A stretch of DNA of 64,000 nucleotides from CAYPTY01 sp964413935. GTDB lineage: Bacteria; Bacteroidota; Rhodothermia; Balneolales; Balneolaceae. Below are positions 25,903 to 35,049 of this stretch, in pieces. The DNA is taken from assembly GCA_964413935.1 (NCBI GenBank), contig CAYPTY010000009.1, positions 1 to 64,000 of the forward strand. The letters run 5' to 3'. The notes below the pieces were generated by a model. It was not told the DNA's origin, searched no databases, and saw only the letters and a list, made by a program, of their open reading frames with translations. Positions within the stretch are counted from its first letter, which is position 1. The number at the start of each line of letters is the position of its first letter. Made by a program: the position numbers and the translations under genes.

Positions 25903-26457
25903 TTAATCTTCCACGATATAAATCTGAGGCAGATTTCTTCCTTCCTGGGCATAATCCAGGCCGTAGCCCAGCACAAATTTATTCGGGATTTCAAACCCCA
26001 CATAGTGCAGATCCACATCATGAACCGTGGCTTCTTTTTTGTGCAAAAGGGTGACCACAGTCACTGATTCCGGTTTACTTTTGGAAACTTTGTCGACCAG
26101 GTATTTCATGGAAAGGCCGGTATCCACAATATCTTCCACCAGCACCACATGCCGGCCTTCAATCTTGGCATCGATCTCTTTGAGCTCAGTTACCTGACCA
26201 CTGGATACTTTTTCATCCCCATAACTGCTCAGCTTCATGAAATCCACCTCGCAGGGTATGCTAATGTATCGAAGTAAATCGGCCATAAAAATAAAGGCTC
26301 CATTCAGTACACCAATAAAAATCGGTTTTTTGCCCTCCATCTCTTTGTCGATCTGCTTGCCCATCAGTGACAGGCGGGCCTGAATCTGTTCGTAGTTTAT
26401 GAATTCACTAAACCAGAGATCTTTGCATTGAATACGGCTTGGTAGATCGGCTTTCAT
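25903..26457 (-). CDS. hpt: Hypoxanthine phosphoribosyltransferase
   Basis: It salvages hypoxanthine (and often guanine) to the nucleotide using PRPP. The 184-aa protein has the PRPP-binding loop VVLVEDIVDTGLS at residues 104-116, with the tandem acidic residues, and the conserved SSYG near residue 77-80. Its start overlaps the tilS stop by 4 bp. The tilS-hpt pairing is widespread in bacteria. It appears to be the last gene of a CBM48-birA-tilS-hpt operon. Confidence 0.95.
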   Translation of the reverse strand: MKADLPSRIQCKDLWFSEFINYEQIQARLSLMGKQIDKEMEGKKPIFIGVLNGAFIFMADLLRYISIPCEVDFMKLSSYGDEKVSSGQVTELKEIDAKIEGRHVVLVEDIVDTGLSMKYLVDKVSKSKPESVTVVTLLHKKEATVHDVDLHYVGFEIPNKFVLGYGLDYAQEGRNLPQIYIVED

Positions 26458-27794
26458 TTTGACTTGATAACTAGGTAGTTCTCTGTTTGTTCGCTCACTT
26501 TAACGTGATCAGCAATGGCCCCGATTTTAGATTTTCCCGAGTATTCCGGAAAAATGACGGCATAGATAGTACCATCTGCACTGCTCAAAACCAAAGTTTT
26601 TTCCTTTTCTGACGGGGGGATCTTCTGATCAGTGAGCAAATCGGCAATGGTTTTACTTCCTTTCATTCCAAGAGGGCTGAACCGGTCACCCTTACGACGA
26701 TTTCGAAGTTCAAGCGGAAAGGAAAGTTTATCATAATCCAGGCAAAGTGCGGGCGGCTGATGATAGAACTGGCTTCGGCTGAGTATGATATGATCGATAA
26801 AGTATTCATGGCTTATGCCACCTTCGGCAAGCTTTACATGAAATGCATCTGCTTCAGACTGAAGCGTCAGGTAATTTCGGTCTGCTGTTAATTTGATGTC
26901 TCCTTTAATCTGAAGTGATTTTCCGGTCTGCAATTCCTTCCACTTAGATAACTCTTCAAGCATACCCCGGCTGAGTTTCAGGGCTCCTTCCCTCTCTACC
27001 AGCTTTTTGATCAGCGCCAGCTGCAGATGATCACTGAATGCCTCCAGTTTTCGTTTATTTATCCGGGAAGTACCTTCCGTGATTTCATCCAGCACAAAAG
27101 ACAGCAGTTCTTTATTCTGCTTACCGAAATCCTGCAGATTCAGAACATTTTCCTTCCATCCGGGAAACAGTTCCTTAAGCTGTTCATCCATAATGAGGCG
27201 GATGAAGTTGCGCGCATATTTAGATTCCCTGTTACTGCTGTCATCCCGAAAAGGAACCGCTCTGGATTCGGCATAATCCCGGATTTGTTTTCGAGAGAAT
27301 GGCAATAAGGGCCGAAAAATGCCGGTTTCAGAGAGAACCGGCATACCTTTCCAGGTCTCAGGAGCGCTTCCCCGAAATATTTTCTGAAGGATGGTTTCCA
27401 CCTGGTCATCCTGATGATGTGCAGTGATTACAGCCCTCCCTCTTACTTCCCTACGAATTTCTTCAAATATCCTGTAGCGTTCTTTGCGGGCCCAAAGCTG
27501 CAGGTTACCGTTTTCTTCTTCATCATAACGGAGCCTTAGGCTCTGGCAGCTGAATCCCCACTCAAATGCTAATTGCTCTACCAGCTCCTGATCCAGGTCA
27601 GATTCTTCCCCGCGCAGCCCGTAATTCACATGCACAATATCAGCACTGATCTGCAGGCGGTGCAGGTCATACATCAGTACCATGGAATCCAGTCCACCGC
27701 TGATTCCGGCTACAAAATGATCGTTCTTACTGAAGTGCTCCCCGAACAGCTGCTTCAGGGATTGCTCAAAGCTGTTTAACGCGGATTTGCTCAT
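26454..27794 (-). CDS. tilS: tRNA(Ile)-lysidine synthase
   Basis: TilS ligates lysine to C34 of tRNA-Ile2 so that it reads AUA instead of AUG. The 446-aa protein has the PP-loop SGGLDS at residues 32-37, the GLRGEES segment, and ITAHHQDDQVET downstream. The C-terminal domain includes LRNRRKGDRFSPLGMKGSKTIADLLTDQKIP, the typical TilS end. It overlaps birA by 29 bp upstream and hpt by 4 bp downstream, so translation is probably coupled. Confidence 0.95.
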   Translation of the reverse strand: MSKSALNSFEQSLKQLFGEHFSKNDHFVAGISGGLDSMVLMYDLHRLQISADIVHVNYGLRGEESDLDQELVEQLAFEWGFSCQSLRLRYDEEENGNLQLWARKERYRIFEEIRREVRGRAVITAHHQDDQVETILQKIFRGSAPETWKGMPVLSETGIFRPLLPFSRKQIRDYAESRAVPFRDDSSNRESKYARNFIRLIMDEQLKELFPGWKENVLNLQDFGKQNKELLSFVLDEITEGTSRINKRKLEAFSDHLQLALIKKLVEREGALKLSRGMLEELSKWKELQTGKSLQIKGDIKLTADRNYLTLQSEADAFHVKLAEGGISHEYFIDHIILSRSQFYHQPPALCLDYDKLSFPLELRNRRKGDRFSPLGMKGSKTIADLLTDQKIPPSEKEKTLVLSSADGTIYAVIFPEYSGKSKIGAIADHVKVSEQTENYLVIKSK

Positions 27795-28548
27795 GCGAAA
27801 AAGTATCCACTTCCAATTGCTTATTCAAGATACGAAGATGTCCGCGTTCATCGATTCCAAGTAATTTAAATTCCCCATCCAGCCAATCATCATTAACGCT
27901 GATCCTCACCATTTCCCCGAATCCAAGGATTTTTTTGTTGATGGAAAGAATCAGTTCCGTTTCATGCTGGGTCCACCGGCGATAGGCATATTCAAACCGA
28001 TTGCAAAGATCAGCAAGCAATTGTTCCCGGTTAAATGCTTTCCCTGTCAGCTGTTGAAGAGATGTGGCAGCTCCGGAAAGATCATCCGGAAAATGTTGCT
28101 GGTTTACATTTAAACCCAGCCCGACAATCAACCTGTTCAATGTTGATCCGGAATAAATACTCTCAGTCAAAAACCCGGCTATTTTTTGATCTCCTGCCAT
28201 AACATCGTTTGGCCATTTTATATGTGCCGGGGTACCGGTTGTATCTTCAATCAACTCTGTAAGTGCCAAAGCAAAAGCAAGGGTCAGCACATGAAGGCTA
28301 TGAGCATGAACCGGCTTGAAGAGCATGGAAAAAGTTAAATTGGCCTCCGGTTCGGATATCCAGCTTCGGCTGTACTGCCCCCTTCCGGCAGTCTGGCGAT
28401 CGCACATGAGCAGCTGACCATGTGAATTATGCTCGTCCGGCCAGTTTTTCAGCTTTGTATTTGTGGAGGGGAGTTCCTCAAAAAAGAAAAAGCTGCGTCC
28501 CAGCCAGGAGGCAGCTAATTCTTTTTGAAATTGTTCCTGATTAAACAA
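27766..28548 (-). CDS. birA: Biotin--[acetyl-CoA-carboxylase] ligase (TTG start)
   Basis: It activates biotin as biotinyl-AMP and attaches it to the carrier protein of acetyl-CoA carboxylase. The 260-aa protein has the catalytic domain with PSTNTKLK, the biotinyl-AMP loop GRGQYSRSW (from residue 55) and KWPNDVM, then a C-terminal SH3-like domain. It lacks the N-terminal helix-turn-helix of E. coli BirA, so it should not be a repressor. The only suitable start is TTG at 28546-28548, 11 bp after the CBM48 gene stop. Confidence 0.93.
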   Translation of the reverse strand: MFNQEQFQKELAASWLGRSFFFFEELPSTNTKLKNWPDEHNSHGQLLMCDRQTAGRGQYSRSWISEPEANLTFSMLFKPVHAHSLHVLTLAFALALTELIEDTTGTPAHIKWPNDVMAGDQKIAGFLTESIYSGSTLNRLIVGLGLNVNQQHFPDDLSGAATSLQQLTGKAFNREQLLADLCNRFEYAYRRWTQHETELILSINKKILGFGEMVRISVNDDWLDGEFKLLGIDERGHLRILNKQLEVDTFSHEQIRVKQL

Positions 28549-28559
28549 TCGGTCGGACC

Positions 28560-28859
28560 TTAGTCACCGATTTTAACTACGGAGTTTTCAGTGCCAAATT
28601 CATTGGCAACATACTCGTCAGCGGATTCATCGTTTTCCCAACGCTCACCGTCAACAAAGTACTTGAATGCATATTCCGTATTTGGCTTGAGGCGAAGCTG
28701 AGTAGTCCAGCTGCCGTTTTTCTTTACAAGTCTGGTTGCAGAAGTATCCCAGTCGTTGAATTGTCCCGCAAGGGTCACTTCCTTTTCAGCCCATTCAGCA
28801 GGTACACTGAAGGTCACCTTACATACTGTTCTTTTAGGAGTGAATTCTTTCTTAATCAT
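28560..28859 (-). CDS. Stand-alone CBM48/AMPK-type glycogen-binding domain protein
   Basis: This 99-aa protein is one early-set beta-sandwich of the isoamylase N-terminal/AMPK-beta type. The pattern FSVPAEWAEKEVTLAGQFNDWDTSATRLVKKNGSW ... LKPNTEYAFKYFVDGERWENDESADEYVANEFGTENSVV matches glycogen- or starch-binding CBM48 modules, including the aromatic residues of the sugar site. No enzyme domain is attached. It is first in the birA-tilS-hpt operon. A regulatory or glycogen-tethering role is possible but not demonstrated. Confidence 0.88.
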   Translation of the reverse strand: MIKKEFTPKRTVCKVTFSVPAEWAEKEVTLAGQFNDWDTSATRLVKKNGSWTTQLRLKPNTEYAFKYFVDGERWENDESADEYVANEFGTENSVVKIGD

Positions 28860-29064
28860 GGTAAGTGGCTTTGCTCATTTTACTCTGTGAATTTCTAATA
28901 TACCGTTATAATTTAATCTCTTCAATGATTTTGCAATAAGAATTAATATTATGATATTGTTAACAATTAACTTATTTAGGTTTTAAGAATTACAATAAAA
29001 CATTAGTTTAAAGTGTAAACGCTTTCATGATTAGCAAATAAACTCAGCCTGAAAGTAGGCTCAA

Positions 29065-30111
29065 TTAATTAAACCGGGCTAATTTGGCTTTCATGCTATC
29101 GATATACTCGATTCTGGTAGGATTTTGCCCATTCAGCATGGCCAGATAGAGGCTTACCCAGTCTACAAGCTGCACCAAAGAGAAGATTCTGCAGAGTTTT
29201 GATTCTCCTTCCGTTTCCAGAATAGTGATGCTTTTCGCATCCTCCTTAACCAGCTCCCTGAATACTTCCATTCTGAAATTAACCCTCCTGTTATCATCCC
29301 GATCGGTAAGAAATATCACAGCGAGTTTATCCTTCAGATGTGGCGTGTACTCCCAGCCGATGATCTCATTATGATTCATCTCAGGGAATACATTGCCATA
29401 AACTAGAACCTTGGCATTTTCTTCCAGTTGTCCTCGCCAGCGTGTGTTTACAGCCTCCAGCAGGGTGCCGTCGGAGTAAACAATCGGGAGGGTATCTTTA
29501 AGTTTCTCGGCCAGTTCCATCGCCGGGTTACCGCTGAGATCGCTGTACTGCTCTGCTTTGCGACTAAGCAGCTCATGGGTTTCATCGAGAACTTCTTCAC
29601 CTTCATCAAGGATCCCCAGAACGGTCATAATGCGAAAAAGGGGAACAAAGGAATATCCAAGTGCTGCTCTTGGGGGGAGGCCGCCCGGTATCTGTATGTA
29701 ATCAAATTGGTGTTTCTCAGCCAGTTCCCTGACTCTTCCACCGGAGGTAACGCAGACAATCTGAGCACCGCTTTTTATAGCCTGTTCCAGCGCGGTTACC
29801 GTTTCTTCGGTGTTTCCGGAATAACTGCAGGTAATGAAGAGGGTGTGTTCGCCAACCCAGTTCGGGATATCATAATGCCTAACCACCTGCATGGGATATG
29901 GACTGTTGTTTGCGGCATAGGATGAAGCAATAGTGGCTCCTATGGCTGAGCCTCCCATCCCGGCAAAACAGATATTCTGAATGCGGCTTTTATCAATATT
30001 CAGTTTAAGCTTGTCCGTTGCGTCGGCAATTTCTTTCCACTGTTTGGGGAAGTCCAGCATGAGCTGACGCATATTCTCTGTATCGTACTTTTTAAAGTGT
30101 TCTTCCGTCAT
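29065..30111 (-). CDS. SIS-domain phosphoglucose/phosphomannose isomerase
   Basis: It likely interconverts glucose-6-P or mannose-6-P with fructose-6-P. The 348-aa protein belongs to the archaeal/Bacteroidota bifunctional PGI/PMI family, with GMGGSAIGA, TCSYSGNTEETV and a second SIS domain containing MNHNEIIGWE. An in-frame GTG at 30123 would overlap ptsI; ATG 30111 lies 2 bp after the ptsI stop and is preferred. It is the third gene of a ptsH-ptsI-pgi operon. A weak AGCCT/AGGCT hairpin (29046-29061) follows the stop; the rest of 28860-29045 is A/T-rich with nothing recognised. Confidence 0.9.
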   Translation of the reverse strand: MTEEHFKKYDTENMRQLMLDFPKQWKEIADATDKLKLNIDKSRIQNICFAGMGGSAIGATIASSYAANNSPYPMQVVRHYDIPNWVGEHTLFITCSYSGNTEETVTALEQAIKSGAQIVCVTSGGRVRELAEKHQFDYIQIPGGLPPRAALGYSFVPLFRIMTVLGILDEGEEVLDETHELLSRKAEQYSDLSGNPAMELAEKLKDTLPIVYSDGTLLEAVNTRWRGQLEENAKVLVYGNVFPEMNHNEIIGWEYTPHLKDKLAVIFLTDRDDNRRVNFRMEVFRELVKEDAKSITILETEGESKLCRIFSLVQLVDWVSLYLAMLNGQNPTRIEYIDSMKAKLARFN

Positions 30112-30113
30112 TA

Positions 30114-31832
30114 TTAATCCCACTTTCGAAAAACTTCTTTGATTTCTTTTGCTGTTTTTTTGGAGCGAACAAGATCGGAAAATTCCTGTAATTCGCTCAT
30201 GGTTTTTTTAACCAGCAGTGACTTCACTTTAGGTATCTTTGCGGGATTCATACTCAGCTCAAAAATCCCCATTCCCAGCAAAACAGCAGCCGATTTGGGA
30301 TCACCGGCTAGTTCACCACAAACAGAAACGGGGGTATTGGTTTTTTCCGCAGCCTCCATCAGAATACTGAGCATTCTCCAGACGGCAGGATCGCGCTGAT
30401 CGTATAAATCACCCGTAAATTCATTGCTTCGATCAACGGCCAGGGTGTATTGAGTAAGATCATTTGTACCGACACTGAAAAAGCTGGCATATTCCGCAAA
30501 ACTTTCAGCCATCATCACGGAACTGGGGACTTCGATCATAATTCCCAGACTGATCTGCTCATCCAGATCTTGTCCTTCGTCCTTGATTTCCTCGATTACC
30601 TCAGCCATTACAGCCCGTAAACGCTGGATTTCTTCTATGGTGGAAATCATAGGAGCCAACAGCCGGATGCGACCTTTGAATTTGGCTGATACCTTGTAAA
30701 TCGCACGGAGCTGATTTCTGAGGGTAAATTTTTCACTGAGTAAAACCCTGATCCCTCTCCAGCCCAGCCCGGGGTTCGGTTCATTCAGCGCCCGGGCCAT
30801 AAATTTGTCTCCGCCTACGTCAAATAAACGGATGGTACAGATTCCTTTCGTTGCTGAAAGGATTTCCTTATAGAATTCGATCTGCTTTTCCTCGTGATCC
30901 CCGTCTCTGCGCTCGAATAAAAGGGCTTCTGTTCTAAGCAAACCGATGCCCTCAGCCTTGTATTTTCGGAATGCATTCAGTTCAGAGGAGAATTCCAGAT
31001 TGGCATAAAGGGCAAACTTTTGACCACTGGCCGTTTCAGAAGCTTTTTTCAGAATCTGGCTTAGTTTGCGCTCCTGTCGCTCAATCAGGGATACTTTTTT
31101 CTTAAACTGATTCTGAATGATTTCATCCGGATTGACCCACACATCGCCCGGCTCGGAATCAATGATCAGCAGATCTCCATCCTGAATATCCCTTCCTGCA
31201 TTTTTAATACCGATCACCATCGGAATACTGAATGACTGAGCCAGGATGGAGGCATGGGAGTTGATGCCCCCTTTGGTCAGAATCAGGCCTTTCAAACCCC
31301 GGCCTGCCATACTGATGAGGTCTACCGGACCAATGTCTTCAGCAATGAGAATGGCTTCTTTATGCAGCTCAAATTCAGAAACCCGATTGCATACAACATT
31401 GATGAGCCGGTCGCGCACTTCTTCAAGGTCAACCACTCGACTCTTAAACATGGCAGAGCCGCTGTCTTTCAATAGCTCGATGAATACATTAAAAGCCTCA
31501 TAAATGGCATAATCTGCTGAAAACTTTTTCCGGTCGATGAGGCTGAGAACGCGCTCTTCAATTTCAACATCGGTAAGAATCTGTTCATAGGTATGAATGA
31601 TCTCACGGTCCAGTTCAACCTTGCTTTCATCCTGAAGTTTTATGAAATGCTTTCTCAGCTTTTCACGCCCATCCCTGAATAGCTGTTTGTGATCGTTCGT
31701 CTGGGAAGATGAAATGTGCACCGGATTCTCGTAGACCACTCCTTTACGGAAATGCTGGGCAATACCGGTTCCGATACCGGGACTGGCACAGAGTCCCTTA
31801 ACCACTCTGTCTCTCTGCCTGAGACTATCCAT
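30114..31832 (-). CDS. ptsI: PTS enzyme I (phosphoenolpyruvate-protein phosphotransferase)
   Basis: Enzyme I takes phosphate from PEP and passes it to HPr. The 572-aa length is typical. The active-site histidine is H193 in TKGGINSHASILAQS. The PEP-binding C-terminal domain shows GIGLLRTEALLF, GWRGIRVLL, FSVGTNDLTQYTLAVDR and VCGELAGDP. It lies 12 bp after ptsH and 2 bp before the pgi ATG. No EII sugar permease is in the window, so this may serve a regulatory phosphorelay rather than sugar import, as in many bacteria that have EI and HPr but few permeases. Confidence 0.95.
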   Translation of the reverse strand: MDSLRQRDRVVKGLCASPGIGTGIAQHFRKGVVYENPVHISSSQTNDHKQLFRDGREKLRKHFIKLQDESKVELDREIIHTYEQILTDVEIEERVLSLIDRKKFSADYAIYEAFNVFIELLKDSGSAMFKSRVVDLEEVRDRLINVVCNRVSEFELHKEAILIAEDIGPVDLISMAGRGLKGLILTKGGINSHASILAQSFSIPMVIGIKNAGRDIQDGDLLIIDSEPGDVWVNPDEIIQNQFKKKVSLIERQERKLSQILKKASETASGQKFALYANLEFSSELNAFRKYKAEGIGLLRTEALLFERRDGDHEEKQIEFYKEILSATKGICTIRLFDVGGDKFMARALNEPNPGLGWRGIRVLLSEKFTLRNQLRAIYKVSAKFKGRIRLLAPMISTIEEIQRLRAVMAEVIEEIKDEGQDLDEQISLGIMIEVPSSVMMAESFAEYASFFSVGTNDLTQYTLAVDRSNEFTGDLYDQRDPAVWRMLSILMEAAEKTNTPVSVCGELAGDPKSAAVLLGMGIFELSMNPAKIPKVKSLLVKKTMSELQEFSDLVRSKKTAKEIKEVFRKWD

Positions 31833-31844
31833 TAAAAATCCTGA

Positions 31845-32126
31845 TTAAATTTCCTGGTCTTCGTGTATTTCAAATTTTTTATCCACCAGGTCAACAACGG
31901 TTTTCATCGCTTCATCCTCATCCACACCTTCAAATTCGAAATCCAGAACGGCTCCGAATTCGGCTGCCAGCGTCATTACACCCAGAATGCTTTTACCATT
32001 CACCCGATATCCATTCAGATAGATGGAAAATTCGGACTGAAACTGACTCGCAACTTTGACGAGTGTTGCAGAAGGGCGCGCATGCAGTCCGGCCGGATTT
32101 TTTATGGTCACCTGTTGTCTAATCAT
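31845..32126 (-). CDS. ptsH: Phosphocarrier protein HPr
   Basis: HPr relays phosphate from enzyme I. The 93-aa protein has the active-site H15 in NPAGLHARPSA and the regulatory serine S46 in GKSILGVMTLA, so both His and Ser phosphorylation sites are intact. Presence of S46 suggests control by HPr kinase, though no hprK lies here. It is first in the operon ptsH-ptsI-pgi and diverges from gatC with 130 bp between start codons. Confidence 0.94.
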   Translation of the reverse strand: MIRQQVTIKNPAGLHARPSATLVKVASQFQSEFSIYLNGYRVNGKSILGVMTLAAEFGAVLDFEFEGVDEDEAMKTVVDLVDKKFEIHEDQEI

Positions 32127-32184
32127 TGTGGCTGAGGCACTTAAATAATTGGTTTAAATCTAATTGAATAATCGGTGCAAACAA

Positions 32185-32196
32185 ATTGCATGCAAT
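32185..32196. promoter_or_regulatory. 12-bp palindrome between ptsH and gatC
   Basis: ATTGCATGCAAT is a perfect 12-bp palindrome in the divergent ptsH/gatC spacer, 58 bp from the ptsH start. A dimeric regulator could bind it. It is short enough to be chance, and the surrounding 130-bp spacer is A/T-rich. Confidence 0.3.
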
Positions 32197-32256
32197 ATGC
32201 TTAATATAATAATTGTAATTTTTAGCGATTTAACGCAAAACAGAGAATAATTAATT

Positions 32257-32544
32257 ATGTCAGTAACCAACGACGAAGTTCGTTATGTAGCCAATCTGGC
32301 CCGGCTGCAGTTTAGTGATGAAGAAATCGAATCACTGGCCGGAGACATGAATAAAATCCTGGAATACATGGAGCTGCTGAATGAAGTGGATACTTCTGAT
32401 GTGGAACCGCTGGACCATGTCATTGAACTGGAATCCCGCTTCCGGACGGATAAAGCCGGTGAACCTCTCAGCCATGAGGATGCAATGAAAAACGCCCCGG
32501 ATGCCGATTCCGATTACTTCCGTGTGCCCCGGGTGATTGAATAA
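32257..32544 (+). CDS. gatC: Aspartyl/glutamyl-tRNA amidotransferase subunit C
   Basis: GatC stabilises GatCAB, which converts Glu-tRNA(Gln) and/or Asp-tRNA(Asn) to the amides. The 95-aa protein shows the family pattern MSVTNDEVRYVANLARLQFSDEEIESLAGDMNKILEYMELLNEVDTSDVEPL and the C-terminal RVPRVIE. gatA and gatB are not in the window. It is followed 24 bp later by the YfhO-like gene on the same strand. Confidence 0.95.
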   Translation: MSVTNDEVRYVANLARLQFSDEEIESLAGDMNKILEYMELLNEVDTSDVEPLDHVIELESRFRTDKAGEPLSHEDAMKNAPDADSDYFRVPRVIE

Positions 32545-32568
32545 ACCTACCTCAATACAAAATTGATC

Positions 32569-35049
32569 ATGGATTTCTTTCCAAAATTAAAACCGCTTCA
32601 GCAGCATGCGCTGGTGCTGTTCGTAATCCTTATCCTGCCGGTAATTCTTTTTAATCAGACCAGTGTTGGTGGCAAACGGTTTCTGGGATCTGATACCGTG
32701 CAATGGCGTGCCATGGCTGAGGCAGGAATAGAATACACCGAACGAACCGGTGAACCGGCGCTCTGGACGCCCAACATGTTTGCCGGTATGCCAACATACA
32801 CCATCAGCGCCATCAAAGTGGTTCCGCATATCGATACTATGCTGAGTACCGTACTTAGTTCAATTTTTCCGGCATTCTGGTTCTGGATTCTGATGGGGGG
32901 TATTTATCTGTTGCTCATTCAGATGAAACTGAATAAGCTGAGTGCCCTTGCAGGCTCGGTCATTTTCGGGCTTACAACATACATCCCGGTTTTCGTGGCT
33001 GCGGGACACAATTCAAAGCTGATTACTTTGGCTTTTATTCCCTGGGTCATTCTGGGCTACTGGATGACCATGCATCACAAAAAGAAACTGGCCGGTCTGG
33101 TTCTCTTTTCCATTGCCCTGACCCTTGAATTCAGGGCTGGCCATCCACAGATCACCTACTATTTTGTTTATCTGCTCTTTGCACTCTGGATTTTCGATGG
33201 GATCCGCGCTTACAAAGGCAAAGCCATCAAAGACTGGGGTGTGGCCACCGGTTTGCTCTCCATCGGAACCATTCTGGGTCTCACCGGAAATGCCGGTCAT
33301 TACTGGCGACTGGCTGAATATTCCTCCCTGAGCATCCGGGGCGGATCCGCACTGAGTACAGCTACCACCGGCGGACTGGATACCGGTTATGCCTTTAACT
33401 GGAGTCAGGGCATCGCGGAAACTTTGACCTTTTTCATTCCGAATCTATTTGGCGGAGCTTCTCCGGATTACTGGGGTGATAAAGCCTTCACCAGCGGCCC
33501 ACATTATCTGGGGGCTATCATCTTGCCCTTGATTCTGCTTGCACTCATTAAAAACCGAAAACCTATCGTACTCCTTTTTTCCGGAGTTGGTTTACTGTCT
33601 GTCTTTTTTGCCTGGGGAAGCAATCTGCTCTGGTTCAACGAACTGGCCTTCAATGTACTGCCCTTCTTTAACAAATTTCGTGTTCCCGAAACCTGGCTGA
33701 TCCTGAGTGCTTTCTGCTTTATGGTGACGGCGGTGTACGGCCTTGATTGGCTGGTGGAGCAGGTGAAGGCAAAGAAAGGCCTTAAACTGATGGATTTTGC
33801 CCTGCCCTTCGGGCTGGCACTTGTTTTTGGAATAGTTGTTTTTGCCGGGAGTGATTCATTATTCAGTTACACCAAAAGTGGAGAGCAGCAACAGATAGCT
33901 CAGCAGATTGCAGCTCAGAATAATCTGCCTCCCCAGAACCCACAGGTGCAGGCACGGGCAAGACAATATGTAAATCAGGAATTGGTTCCAGGCCGGGCGG
34001 AAAAAACCAAAAGTGACGCTCTCCGCTTTGTACTGATTTTGTCTGCTGCTACCGCGCTGGTTTATTTCTTTTTCCGCGGCCAGCTGTCCTATTCGGTATT
34101 CATGAGCCTTGTGATTCTGCTGATTGCCGGTGATCTCATCCTGGTGGATAAACGCTACACGGCCGAGGCTCAACGGGTGGATGAGGAAATCGATCTGAGC
34201 CAGGCTATTGAGCGACAAAAATCACAGGCAGATGAATTCGTGATGGAAAACAACGGCTCGGATCAGGCTTATCCTTACCGAACCCTGAATTTGGAGCGCA
34301 ATACCTTCAATTCGGCCACCGCATCCTATTTTTATCCCACTGTTGGTGGATACAATGGGGCAAAGCTGAGCATTTTCCAGGATCTGCTGGATGAAAATGC
34401 CCTTTTCCCCGGAGGCAACAATCTGAATTTCAAGCTACTAGGGTCGCTTAACACCCGATTTATTATCGCCAGGGCTGGTTTCCAGGCTCCGCAACTGAAT
34501 CCGGTATTCTCAGCAGGTGGCATTTCCGTTTATGAGAACATGGAAGTGCTGCCAAAAGCCTTTTTTGTAGATTCACTGGTGTATGCTGAAAGCAATCGGG
34601 AAGCCTACAATGAAATCTCCAAAGCCGGATTCGAGCCGGCAACATATGCAGTGGTTCAGTCATCCGATGAACTCCCCGCCTCTGCCGACAGCACTGCCTC
34701 CGCAGAAGTCACGGTGTATGATAATCACACCATCGAAATACAAAGCAGCCGCAGTACCGATGGCTTTTTGGTGATCGGTGAAATTTATTATCCCAAAGGC
34801 TGGAAGGCTTATCTGGATGGAGAAGAAATTGCAATCATTAAAACCAATTATGCCTTAAGAGGGGTGGAAGTGCCGGCCGGTGATCATACTTTGAGAATGG
34901 AATTCAAACCAGACTCTTTTGTAATCGGATCTAAAATCGACTGGGCATCCAATCTGATACAATTCGGCTTACTGGGTTTCCTGATCGTGAGCTTAGTCCG
35001 AAACCGTTCTTCATCTGAGGATGAGGACAGTCCGCAGGATGAAGCCTAA
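32569..35049 (+). CDS. YfhO-family membrane protein
   Basis: This 826-aa polytopic membrane protein has about a dozen hydrophobic segments in the N-terminal 540 residues and a C-terminal soluble beta-rich domain (residues about 560-790). YfhO proteins resemble GT-C glycosyltransferases and are implicated in glycosylation of lipids or polymers. The motifs GSDTVQWRAMAEAGIEY near the N terminus and GHNSKLITLAFIPWVILG are typical. ATG 32569 is preferred to a TTG two codons upstream. It overlaps the next glycosyltransferase by 11 bp, tying it to surface polysaccharide synthesis. Confidence 0.85.
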   Translation: MDFFPKLKPLQQHALVLFVILILPVILFNQTSVGGKRFLGSDTVQWRAMAEAGIEYTERTGEPALWTPNMFAGMPTYTISAIKVVPHIDTMLSTVLSSIFPAFWFWILMGGIYLLLIQMKLNKLSALAGSVIFGLTTYIPVFVAAGHNSKLITLAFIPWVILGYWMTMHHKKKLAGLVLFSIALTLEFRAGHPQITYYFVYLLFALWIFDGIRAYKGKAIKDWGVATGLLSIGTILGLTGNAGHYWRLAEYSSLSIRGGSALSTATTGGLDTGYAFNWSQGIAETLTFFIPNLFGGASPDYWGDKAFTSGPHYLGAIILPLILLALIKNRKPIVLLFSGVGLLSVFFAWGSNLLWFNELAFNVLPFFNKFRVPETWLILSAFCFMVTAVYGLDWLVEQVKAKKGLKLMDFALPFGLALVFGIVVFAGSDSLFSYTKSGEQQQIAQQIAAQNNLPPQNPQVQARARQYVNQELVPGRAEKTKSDALRFVLILSAATALVYFFFRGQLSYSVFMSLVILLIAGDLILVDKRYTAEAQRVDEEIDLSQAIERQKSQADEFVMENNGSDQAYPYRTLNLERNTFNSATASYFYPTVGGYNGAKLSIFQDLLDENALFPGGNNLNFKLLGSLNTRFIIARAGFQAPQLNPVFSAGGISVYENMEVLPKAFFVDSLVYAESNREAYNEISKAGFEPATYAVVQSSDELPASADSTASAEVTVYDNHTIEIQSSRSTDGFLVIGEIYYPKGWKAYLDGEEIAIIKTNYALRGVEVPAGDHTLRMEFKPDSFVIGSKIDWASNLIQFGLLGFLIVSLVRNRSSSEDEDSPQDEA

